A stretch of DNA of 64,000 bases from Phoenix dactylifera. Taxonomy: Eukaryota > Streptophyta > Magnoliopsida > Arecales > Arecaceae. The notes below the pieces were generated by a model, which was not told the origin of the DNA, made no database searches, and saw nothing but the letters and a program-made list of their open reading frames with translations. A program made the translations under genes and the position numbers. This document shows positions 42,101 through 52,836 of this stretch, piece after piece (the first letter of the stretch is position 1; every line of letters begins with the position of its first letter). The DNA lies in contig NC_052401.1 of the NCBI RefSeq assembly GCF_009389715.1, positions 1,476,843-1,540,842 of the forward strand. Direction: 5' to 3'.

Positions 42101-43900
42101 CACATGAAATCCCTGTTCCTTCATGTCGGTGACAAATGCCTCTCTCTCTCTCTCTCTCTCAGTCTCTGAGAGAGAGAGAGGGGCTGGGTACTTCGGTTAC
42201 ACTTACATGTGCTTACAAAGTGTTTGGTCTCCACGCTGAGATGGGGGATCCTGTCATCTTAATTGCTTTGATGGAGACTTCCATGGCCAGGTGATTTTGG
42301 AAACCCTTGATAGGCAAATGGTCGCTCTCTGCTTTTTTTTTTGGTATAAAAATGGTCACTCTCTTTGGGGGTTGATCAAATATATATTAACTGCACCGGC
42401 TTTGCCACTTGGCCGACCACCTCCTTGAAATGAAACAAAGCAGAGAAGACAGTTAACTGACACATACCGCTCTCATAATCGCAGGGCCCATGCTCGGAAC
42501 TCATCTCTGAGAATGAGAAAGAAATGTATCTATCAATTCACGGACAGGGCGGCTGATCAAAAGAGACTACTAATATAGGATGAGAATGAAATGAGCATCA
42601 ACAAGAAGAGGCTTAACGAGAATTAGAAGAGGCTTTACCCGTATAGGTACTCGAATCCTACTTCCATCGAGAATCACCTCGAAGATGACAAATTCTTCCA
42701 CCCGAGTTGGTGATTCTAGCTGTCCTCTGTCTGATATTTATATAGGAGAGCGTGATGTAGATGCCGTAAAGGTAACGAGTGTGCAATATGTTTCTGGGAA
42801 AACACAAGATGCTATGATTTTTCTATTTTTCTCAACATACGAACTTTGCTCTCTTGGTAGCATGAGATTGCTGATTTCTTTGATGAACATGTTCCGCATT
42901 ATTATAGCCATTCATCAACTTTAATGGCATGTCTGGCTTACAAGCGCAGAGAGAGAGAGAGAGAGAGAGAGAAGAAGAAGAAGAAGTTTAACTTTCTGGC
43001 ATATTATGAACATAAGACAGTCAATCATATGATGTGCAATGGAATCAAGCTGTAGTTTGTTGCTGATCTCCCCAACCCCTGCTTAGATTGAGAAGTCCAT
43101 CTAGCATCTGTATTATTCATTCAGAAAAGACTGCAATGGAATCATATGACCGTGGCCCAGTTAGCTCTTTGCCAAGAGTTTTACATGCATTTAAACTTCA
43201 CCTATACAGCAACTAAACCAGCAGTGTAAGGATTTTTTTGAGAAACAATGAGGCTACCACAAAGAGAGAAAACATCATGTCTTTCTCTGGGGAAGAAATG
43301 GAATGGAAGATTAAAATCACAGACTATGCCTAGTTGACATATGTCACCATGCAAATTCTGCAGCCATATTATAGGAGGTTATGACGTTGCTCCGCTTACC
43401 AGAGCTCAAGGAAATCATATTTTCCAAAAATTTGGGCAAAACAAACTCCTCCTAGTTCCCACTTTGTCAGGCACATGCCTGCATACGTTCAAATAACAGT
43501 TACCCTCAGATTAAGAGCAGTTTGGATACGCCAAATAAAAATTTGGAAAGATAATCCCAACCCCAAATAGAGACTGCAGAAGGGAATTATGATCTATCAT
43601 AAGCAACAGAAGATCAACTAATGAGAAGACGTTCCAGGATAGCATGGTACCTACATCCCATCACATGGCTGTGACAAAAACAATGGCAGCCTCATGCTAT
43701 CAGTTGAAATTTTGGGGACTAGAAGGAATGGCATTTACAACTCGTCACTGCAAAAAACATATCTATTTTTCTGAAAAGATTTTTCTTAACTTGCAAGTAT
43801 AACTTGGGACTGAACTGATCGATTGTCCCATTCAAAACATCGTTCATAAACATCCATTAATAGCCAATACAGAAGCCCAGCCAACCTCCCACCATCTTTC
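39150..43900. other. Intergenic DNA, no gene supported
   Basis: The stretch 39940-40380 is rich in CTCGA and GAGCT motifs and resembles an old dispersed repeat, without clear ends. A CT run facing a GA run (about 42140-42181) can fold into a short hairpin. A (GA)n/(GAA)n tract lies at about 42946-42985. The open frame at 40717-41091 (124 codons) has no domain I know. The promoter-distal 3'UTR of the SDH5-like gene should lie just below 43901. Confidence 0.5.
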
Positions 43901-45380
43901 TCATGATCTAAGATCCACATAGGACACAGAAAGCCCAGAAGTGCCAAGAAGTGTAACCTGAAATTCAAAATCCGGGAGAATGAGTTGAGAAAAACAAAGT
44001 AGACAAACATGCATTCTGACGCTCCTGAACCATAGCTGACAAATATATCATTCAGAGTTTCAGAGCCAAAAAAAATGAAGCAAGCAAACATAAAACTTTG
44101 ACACATATCCAAAGTAGTTTTCTTCTTTTGGAGTATATGGATGTTGCAGTCCCAGCCCAGCTCCAACATTAGGCAAACAATCCAATATAAAGCTAATAGT
44201 AAATCCCATAAAGTACAGGGACTTGTTTTGCATGAACAATGGGTTTGAAAATTTTTGAAGATAACTATAAAATAAATCAAATATATTCCTTGTAAACAAC
44301 TCTGAAAAAGGGCATTGTACTCAGTATCCCCTGCCCTCTGAAAAACAGAAGAAATGGTATTGAAAAATAGCTGAAGCCGCATTATAAATGATAGAACTTT
44401 CAAATTAATATAAAAAGTGATATCTTAAAACATAGAAAACAAACTTCTATAAAGATGGAAGTTTCAAGGACCATGGATTATGCATGTTGGTTTTCTGTCA
44501 GATGTATAGGAAATCTAAGGCAAGCAAACTATATAGGCACATGCATTTCATTAAGGGCACACATTAGAATGCAGAAGATGTAACAATGGAGATTTGCTAA
44601 ACAAGATATTTAACAAACTAGATTACAGTGTGGAGGTTGCTTGCTATTATTATCTACATCCCAGAAATATGATGTCTGAAGAATTTCTTGTGGTTATAAG
44701 TGGCACTCTGGTGCTTAAAAAGCATATCCATTCAAAGTACAATTCAAGAAATTAAAGCACAAAGTGTGGTACCAAACAATTAAGTGATATTTATCATGCA
44801 CTACTAAAAAGTAACTTTACCTTTCCCCACTTAGAACCCATGCCACTATATCTCATCTTCAAGTGTGTCATTTTTGTTCCCAGCTTTCTTTCAACTTTTT
44901 CCCGCAAATAAGCCTCACCAGGGCCAAAAGAATCCAGATATGCCATGTAGCATTTATATGCGGCTCTTATGGCATCTCCTATATAATCTGGTAGGCTTCC
45001 CACATTCTGCAAGGTAACCTTAATCAAAATACTTAAGGCAAAACCCAAAAAGCAGCAAGGTGCAAATTGACATCTCTCTCTCTCTCTAACACAAAGTGGC
45101 ACAACTAACAGAGACAAAATGCCCAGACCTCAACACTTAATCCATTTAGATCATCAGGAGCCATTCTGAGGGTAACTAGAACACCACCAAACTCCACGGA
45201 AGCCTCAGCTGCACAAAAGACATTTGCCAGAGCCTCTTGGCCAGCCTTATCATCAGAAGCTTTAGAGAGTGCCTTGTTTGTCTCATTTGCAGTACACTCT
45301 GGGATTTCATCCCAGTTCATAGCCATTAAATCCTGGAATGCAGCTTCTATGTCACGGTCGGTTATGGCACAGGCAACTGG
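43901..45380 (-). CDS. SDH5-like protein (plant mitochondrial complex II), C-terminal three exons
   Basis: Minus-strand exons 45380-45129, 45006-44821 and 43957-43901 are each phase 0 with GT-AG introns and join to 164 codons plus stop. The first gives AITDRDIEAAFQDLMAMNWD and DDKAGQEALANVFCAAEA, then EFGGVLVTLRM. The second gives LPDYIGDAIRAAYKCYMAYL and GTKMTHLKMRYSGMGSKWGK. The third gives VTLLGTSGLSVSYVDLRS. From memory these match plant SDH5, an accessory subunit of succinate dehydrogenase in the inner mitochondrial membrane, including the closing LGTSGLSGSYV-type motif. The N-terminal exons with a targeting presequence were not found upstream, and the 5' end at 45380 is only the nearest AG. 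It may be an intact gene with distant first exons or a partial copy; the C-terminus departs from the usual EQRA ending. Confidence 0.65.
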
Positions 45381-47899
45381 CTTATGTTTGAACAGAATGC
45401 ATGCCTACAGCTCAATGTGAAAGGAACACTGCAATCTGAGATTGCTTGCACATAAGGAAAACAAGTTTCTGGTTCAAACCAAAATTTGAGTAGAAAATCA
45501 AGAGACTGAGAACAGTACAATGCGACATGAATAATGATGTATAGAATTTTACAAGACGTGCAAAATGATGGAAAGACCAAGTTAAAAGGAGGATTGCTTC
45601 ATATTTAGTCGAATATATGAATTTGTATCATCACAAATGCAACTATATGATTAGCAAGAAGGCAATAGCAGGAAGACAAATCATTCTGCATTAAGTAGTT
45701 ATGTTTGAGAATTAGTTACTATAAGGAATAAATAGTGGTTGCTTTTTCCCAGATGGTGGCAACATCATAGATTCTTAATTCATTTCTTTTTACATAACCC
45801 TACCTAGACCAACAGCAGCTGTCTAGAAGATATTTTGTTTAACTACAGACATACCACTGGCATAATGCTATCAAGATGTAATATTCATATTTAGAAGAAA
45901 AATATGGCACTCTTACTCTTCCATTCTCTGTGAGACAGCTAGAAATGCTTGGCCTTAATTCTCATGGGCGTTCGATCTGCATTTTGCATTCCAATATAAA
46001 TGTCAATTATGCTTACCATGTATGCAGGTATTTCAATTTTTCAAAAATAAGTCGCATACTTAATTTCACAAGTGGTAGGCATTTGGAAGGGAAAAGAACA
46101 AGAGATTGTCTAAGTGCAGCATGAAGGCAGCCGTGTTGTCATAAGGGGCATGTAAAATAGATTAGGCAGCTAATTTATGGCCAATCATGCACACCAAGTT
46201 CTATGATGCCCAAGCTCAGCTTAAGAATCTTTTCTGTGCTGACTCATTTGGGATGTATATGTACTCATGTAATCTAAATTCGCATATTAAAAGAAAAAGC
46301 ATGTAAAAGCCGATTTATTGGCGTATCACTACCCACTCTATCTAAAATCTAGGCATATATTTCAGAATAGAATGCAATGCTTTTGGGTCAAGCAAACTGA
46401 TTCAGATTCAGAGATTCTTACTGACCTGAATAAGGAGTTCTAATACAGGATATGCAAAGCTGCACGGGAACCCTCATCTGCTATCTCTGTCACTTGTTTG
46501 CTATAGCAATGAGAACCACAGCATACGTTCCAGAGAGCATTTTCAGTTTTCCGAGTGACGGTAGGATATGGATCAGATGTTCCATGAAATAAAAATGTCT
46601 TTCTAGGCTTCCACTCAAATTAGTTTAGTTAGTAATGTTAATACTTCTATCGGCATTGTAAATTTCTTTCTGTAAATTTTACATAATTTTGTAGCTGCAT
46701 GACCACTCAATAGTCCATTAAAACTTCAAGAACATTAAATTGTTTCAGCGCTTATTGATTAGCGAGTTAATCTTCTTTTCAAAGAGAACATCTACGGGGA
46801 GAAGTGAGAGCTTAGAATATAATGCTCATGCAAATAGCATTTTACTTCTATAAGTAGAACTTGTAGCAAAACTTTCAGACAATAACTTTCTACCATAAGA
46901 TGACTATATGACAGCATTTTTTTTATTTGGATAAACTAGCAATATTCAGCAGAGGTAACTGCTATAAAATGCCCAGCATAAAATATCATATATATTCACA
47001 AATTATTTAATTTCTACAAAATTATATGATGATATGAAAACAACGTAATGTTTCTGGTGGTTATGAACAATGGTTCCATTATCACTGGATAAATATTTTA
47101 TCACTGGTTTAAAAGACAGACTAATCTGTATTTGGTATATAGAAAAGCACATAGTGTGTCATTACAAGATGCAATATAATTAATCATTTTTAGTATATGA
47201 TATGAAAAATCCTTATTTTTTCCCTTCTTGTATCCATGAAAAAAGTTTGACACAGAATTCTGTCAAAATGTGCAATTTGATCGTGATTATAATAGTGAAG
47301 AAGCTACCCAAAGGAGGTATACAGAAGAAACTTAAATCAAGCATAAGAGTTGATTGCTGGAAACCAATTCCATTGTTCATTCCTACTATCAGCATGAATT
47401 TTTTTCTGTCATCAGCAGAGCTTATCGGTTACATTATCAAACACAAATGGGCGGGCGAATATATGAATGCTTGGGCCTTTTGTATTGACCATTTCATTTT
47501 GATTGCCCATTAAATTGCAAAATAATTCTGATGTGATTGTCATTGTTTGACATATTGATGTCATGCATCATAGCATCCTGACTTCTTTAATCATGTTTAT
47601 GTCATAAGTTATGAAATGCCTGTTTTAGACAAATGCTATTTTATATGACTATTAGTATGCAATGGTTGAGCAAGAAAATAAAAAGATCTGTAAACTAATA
47701 CAGATGAAACCTATCCAACTGTTTTCTGTGAACGTATTCAGAAAACATTAAGCTAGATCAGCACACAGTGTGCAACTTGGAGCAGCACTTGACCTGTCAA
47801 ACTACTTACAAGAAGAACAATCCACCAGCAGTCAATCCTGTGGTGTAAGGCATTCCAAGTTGTTGTCTGTCAAATAATCGCAATAGAAAATGGCATTTA
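45381..47899. other. Region upstream of the SDH5-like exons
   Basis: Mostly AT-rich. Two minus-strand segments with exon-like borders lie at 47866-47810 and 46500-46440. Joined, they keep one frame reading MPYTTGLTAGGLFF then FKQVTEIADEGSRAALHILY and a stop. I do not recognise this peptide; it could be the end of an unknown small gene or chance. No first exon for the SDH5-like gene was identified. Confidence 0.25.
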
Positions 47900-48216
47900 G
47901 TGTCTGTTTGAATGCCTCAGTATGTTGTCCATTGAAGATTCCCCTTTGAGCACTAAAATCGCGATAATGAGAAACGCTGGTAAGGTAGAGATTTCTGCTA
48001 CCAAGAGAGGATTATGAATGACATGATTTCAAGAATTTAAGGATATTGGGTTCCCTCTATCAGGTGATTTCCAGTATCCCGATCATTTTGACAATCGTAT
48101 GATCCACATTTTCCCCATAGAGAAGGATTCTCCTCTCTTAACAGCTAACATCTTCCCAACCTTAGCCATATAAGGGTAATTCAACAGATAAGCTTTGCAG
48201 GCGTCAAAACAGGCCC
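47900..48216. mobile_element. Tourist-like MITE with TTA target duplication
   Basis: The left end GTGTCTGTTTGAATGCCT and the right end, inverted, GGGCCTGTTTTGACGCCT are similar terminal inverted repeats. TTA lies directly outside both (47897-47899 and 48217-48219). The 317-bp body has no coding sequence. Size, ends and the 3-bp TTA fit Tourist MITEs of the PIF/Harbinger group. Its ends resemble those of the larger element at 13.8 kb. Confidence 0.65.
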
Positions 48217-48254
48217 TTAGTCAATAGAAGTTGATGCTGCATTTCTATGCTATG

Positions 48255-48648
48255 TGTGAGGACCCATGCGGGCATGTATTTAGTCCCGTATCGGTTATTT
48301 GCTGGATAGATCTTGGGTACTTATACAGGATCAAGAAATCCAAATAATAACTTCCGGCTAGCCATTTTAGATAATGTCTTGGGTTGTTATAAATGGTATC
48401 AGAGCAGACCCAGTCTATAACCTATGTAGACTAGGGGACACTGCAGCACGGATCCATTGGAGCTGACCACGGGCCAATCATGGTGTTTGTGATTAGATTT
48501 GAATAGATTTGAACTCTTAGTCTGACGAGGACGTCAGGGCTTGAACGGCGGTTATTTGCTGGATAGATATTGGGTACTTATACAGGATTAAGGAACCCAA
48601 ATAATAACTTCCGGCTAGCCATTTTGGGTGAGGTCCTGGGTTGTTACA
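48255..48648 (+). mobile_element. Complete TRIM (miniature LTR element), 394 bp
   Basis: The 5' LTR is about 48255-48391, from TGTGAGGACCCATGCGGGC to GGGTTGTTATA. Next comes a primer-binding site (TGGTATCAGAGC, about 48394-48405, matching initiator tRNA-Met), then about 115 bases of internal DNA. The 3' LTR at about 48523-48648 starts TGACGAGGACGTCAGGGC, ends TTGTTACA, and has a deletion near its left end. CTATG flanks both sides (48250-48254 and 48649-48653), a 5-bp target duplication. There is no coding capacity, so copying would depend on an autonomous LTR element. Confidence 0.85.
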
Positions 48649-49439
48649 CTATGTCTTCTCAATTATCTTTAGTTTAGGTGCCCTATGTGGCGCACACATT
48701 AGTTATCCACCAGATTTCTATATAAAGGCATAAATCCCTGAGAGGACATTCATTATTCAGTAGAGGGACTCGCAAGCTGATAGTGTGAGACTTCAAAAAT
48801 TAATGCTTTCAACAAAATAAACTAGGGAAGCAACATGAAGTGGTAATCAATCTGAATATGCTTGATCAATTGAGAAAAAAAGACAAGCATCTAACGAACA
48901 TTCTGGTAATAAAGACGAAACTCCAGAAGAAAAAGTTGGATAGAGCAAAATGGTACATTTTTCTCTATCAGGACGCAAATGCTATAATAGGCACTTCATT
49001 TCCTGAAATTTTTAGGGACAATATTGGGCCAAGACAACGAATAGCGTATGCATAACATTATCTATAACAATAGAAAAGGGTGAAATGGAAGAAAGGGTGA
49101 TCCTTAATTCTAAAGAGCATAATGGAACCACATGACCACATACTCTATATAAGCTGTTGCATAAAACTCGACCTCAATTGTAAAGCCAGATACGATGTTC
49201 TTCAAGCTCTTCCAAAAAGAAAAAGAGCCTTAGGAAAGTAGTCGTTATAAATGATGCAAAGCCAAATTATAAGACTGATTTAATTAAAATCAGCAAAAGT
49301 CCAACACAAAGGAAGACAACATGCCAAGCACGTGTTGTTGCATGCTGGTCCCTGCTGGCCATGCCAGGTGCATGCTGACATGTACCATATGCCACTACAT
49401 GCACGTGCTGTGAGTATTGGGCCACCAGATGGGCCGATC

Positions 49440-51366
49440 TGGACCAAAGTTGGCAGCCCATCTGTAGGCCACTATCCGTTACTTCGAAGGGAGGGGAGAA
49501 ATTGATGTACGGTGGCTCAGTCGTCGAACCCTCTAAAATCCTTAACTGAACCCACGTCACTGTTCCTTCCTCACTATTCTCCTCCTTCCTCAGAGACCGG
49601 GTTCCCTGAACGGACGTCTGTGTCGCCGGAGAATGTGCTTGTAACTCCTCCCCGAAAGTATATAAGCTCCTGACCACCTTATTTTTCCTCTTTCCAGCAT
49701 TCTTCCCTCCCGGTTTACAGTTTGCTTGGGATAACAGAGAGGGAGAGGGAGGAAGGGAGGAAGGGGGGGACTCACATGTGCATATCTCCGCCGCAGGAAG
49801 AAGGCGAGGGCTGGCCGCTGTGGGTGCTGCCGGTCTCGGCCTGGGCCTCCCGAGCACCCCGGCGAGGGACCGCTCCCTTGTGTTCATGGAAAAGAGGAGG
49901 AGGGGGCCGGGCTACGGGCATCGCCGGCCTTGGGCCGTTCCCCTCCCGAGCTTCCTTTCCGCCATGGGTTCTCCTCCTGAGCTCCCTCTCCGCCGTCGGT
50001 TCTTCTCCCGAGCTCTGGTGTGGGATTTTTCTTGTGATCATGAGAGAAGAGGGGAAGGGGAGAAGAAGAAAGAAAGGAGGAGAGGAAGCTTCGGGATAGA
50101 AAAGAAACGGGAAGAAGGAAACGGGAAGAGAAAAGAAAAGAAGAAAAAGAGAGAGAAAAAGAAAAGAAAAGAAAAAGAAAGAAGGCCCACCGTGGGCCGA
50201 ACTGGGCCAAGCTTGGGCTCTATCCCTTGCGGGCCTAACTTGGGCCCAGTTGGGGCCGTACCTTTTTGTAGGCCCAACTTGGGCCCAGTCCAACCTTGCT
50301 AAGCCCTATTTGGGCTGTACCCATTATGGGCCTAACTTGAGCTCAGTTCAGTCGTGTGGACCTTGTTGGACCGTGTTCAATAGCTTTTTTAGTTTTGCTT
50401 AGCTTTAAGATTGATAAAGAAATTAATTATATTCTAATGATTTTTAACTAGGTGCACCTGACCCATTCGTGTGAAGTAAGAGTTAAGCAAAAAGAGGTAA
50501 GTAACTTAATACTTAAAAGTGTGTGTTCTAGATTATTTGATAAATTAATTATCAGTAGATTAAATTTTGAGATATGTTTTGTATTTAGTAAAAATGGGTC
50601 AGGCATATTAAATATCATTGTAAATTATGTTATCTGCTATGAAATCTGTAAAATATGACTGGACAATTTATGAAATCTATTTTTATATGTATGTATTCTC
50701 AGCATGGCTATGATCTGTTCTGGTCCCACCAATGGAGATTATTCGTTGGCCCTATAGACTTGTATCTATGAGAAACTAGTTTCGACACTGTACCACCGGT
50801 GATTAGAATAGTAATATTTGGACACCGTACCACCGGTGATTAATAATAGTGGTGTTTGGCACTTTGTGTAACCTATGCCACGGGGTTACGTGGCCATAGC
50901 CTATATATGTTAGAATTTTCGTATCAGAGTTTTTATGAAAATGCTTAGTAAATTTTTTTAAAAAAATATGCTTATTTGTGATTAAATTTTTAGTCATTAT
51001 TTTGTATTTTAATTCAACATTTGATATGCTTTGACCCTACTCTGGGGTATTATGTTGCTTACTGGGCTAGTGTAGTTCATTATCCTATTTTATTTGTTTT
51101 TCATATCCAAAAGATTGATCGCATGGGATTGAAGAGTGCGATAGATTTTGAAAATTTTTGCTAAAATTAGTTTAACTAAAATATTTGAATTATTTTGATA
51201 TATCCAAATTTTAGAAACTTTGTAAGATTGTTTTGTATATATATTAATGTTTAAGTAAATTTTTAAGCATTTGAATAGCATTGATATGGTCAGCTGCCTT
51301 GCATGCCTGTACGGTCCGCCGTGCGGGCGTGCGGCGTCTGTTGCGCTTCAGGCTCGGGGCGTGACA
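49440..51366 (+). mobile_element. 5' LTR of a decayed Ty3/gypsy element
   Basis: The right limit is set by the primer-binding site just downstream, with the LTR ending near GGCGTGACA. The left limit is uncertain; 49440 is where similarity to the second copy (56.36 kb) begins. It contains GGCCCAACTTGGGCCCAGT-type short repeats near 50180-50340 and a pair of repeats with GTACCACCGGTGATTA near 50790-50870. The long open frames at 49267-50302 on both strands are low-complexity and are not genes. An LTR of about 2 kb or more is usual for Tekay/Del elements. Confidence 0.7.
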
Positions 51367-51373
51367 GATTTGG

Positions 51374-51385
51374 TGGTATCAGAGC
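51374..51385 (+). other. Primer-binding site of the gypsy element
   Basis: TGGTATCAGAGC is complementary to the 3' end of plant initiator tRNA-Met. It starts a few bases after the LTR end, as in most plant Ty3/gypsy elements. Confidence 0.85.
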
Positions 51386-51536
51386 CTAAATTTTAGAATT
51401 CCTAGGATTCGTTAGAACGGTTGAGAGATGGGTAGAATTTAGATAAGGAGATAATATTAATTGGTTTTTGTTAATAATCTTTTGATTAAACTGTTTGAAT
51501 GATCTTATGACATTTGTCTATCTTCACTAAATCAGA

Positions 51537-52652
51537 ATGCCGCCTCGCCGTGCTCGTAGTCTGAGACAGATGATTGGGCGCTCTTGGGGTAGAGTTCCTA
51601 CTAACTAAGCGGCCGAGGCATCACAAAGTTCGAGGCTCCAGAATGAGGCCTTTGAAATTCACCAAGAAGGAGGGGCTGGTCAACCAATGGTGAATCAGCC
51701 AACCTAGGGTCAGTCAACATTGACACCAAAAAATGTTGTTGGAAACCAGACCCAAGTACTCAAATTGATCGAAGAGGTCGTTGGGTTGGTACGTGAGCAG
51801 AGGCAACAACCTCAGCAATCAGTCTAGTAAAGATGTTGGTTGCTCTGAGCAAAGGACTGTTATGGAATTCAAAAGAATGGCTCCTTCGGCTTTTAAGAGC
51901 ACCACTAGTCCTTAAGATGCTGAAGCTTAGATAGATGAAATGGAGAAAACCTTTAGGGCAATGGAGTGCACTGATGAAGAGAAGGCTCGATTTGTCATCT
52001 ATATGCTTCAGGACCATGCTCATCATTGGTGGAAGTCTGTGGAGCGCACATTGGGGACACGAGCATGAGCCGATTACCTAGCAGAAGTTTCGCACATCCT
52101 TCTACTCTAAATATTTTCCTTCTAGTCGCCTGAGGGAGCTTGAGAGAGAATTCCTCACTTTGTCTCAAGGAACCAAGACTGTGGATAAGTATGAGGCAGA
52201 GTTTGATAGGCTATCTCGATTTGCTCCCACCCTCGTTATGGATATAGAATCCAGGATGAGGAGATTCGAAGAAGGGTTGAAGCCTCACTTACGTCGAGGT
52301 TTAGCTACAGTGCACTCAGTACACTATGATGATCTAGTAGACAGAGCCAAAAATATAGAAATTGTATGGAAGGAGACTCTGGATACCAGAGAAGAAAAAT
52401 AAAAGAAGAAGAGCAGAGACTTCGATAACCATAGTGGATAGAGTTCTGTCAGGTCTACATAATCTCGCAATAGATCCTGGCAATCAGGGAAGCATGGATC
52501 TTATGGGAAGGCTACTCAACATCAGCAAGACAAGTTTAAATGTGAAGCATGTGGAGGTGCCCATAAGACAAAAGTTTGTAGACAGTTATCTAGAGCTTGT
52601 TTCAAATGCGGCCAGCAAGGTCATAGGATAGCAGAGTGCCCTCATAATCAAT
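51537..52652 (+). pseudogene. Broken gag region of the gypsy element
   Basis: A start at 51537 opens MPPRRARSLRQMIG, then stops occur at several points and frames change, so no full gag frame remains. Recognisable pieces include a capsid-like region (52160-52402, FDRLSRFAPTLV) and a CCHC zinc knuckle near 52595-52635 (CFKCGQQGHRIAEC). The order agrees with plant chromovirus gag. Several in-frame stops are TAG or TAA where Gln or Trp is expected, which fits C-to-T decay. Confidence 0.75.
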
Positions 52653-52836
52653 AAGACTCTCAATCAGTTCAGAGGCCTCAAGCTATAAGGACCCAGCAAA
52701 TGCAAGCTTCTCTTGCTCCAGCTCAGTTGGCTCAGCCTTCTTCTTCCAAGCAGCAGAAAGGGGGGAGACCGCGCATACAGGGTCGTGCAGCCGTGTTTAT
52801 GCACTGACTCAACAGGATGCTCAGGCATCCAACACT

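Noticed and set aside
48394-48405. Reading the TRIM primer-binding site as a tRNA gene piece
   Set aside because: Only 12 bases complementary to a tRNA 3' end, placed exactly after an LTR; no cloverleaf.
49267-50302. Long frames of 125-206 codons on both strands
   Set aside because: They lie in GC- and purine-rich LTR sequence that recurs at 56.4-57.1 kb with shifts; low complexity, no family.
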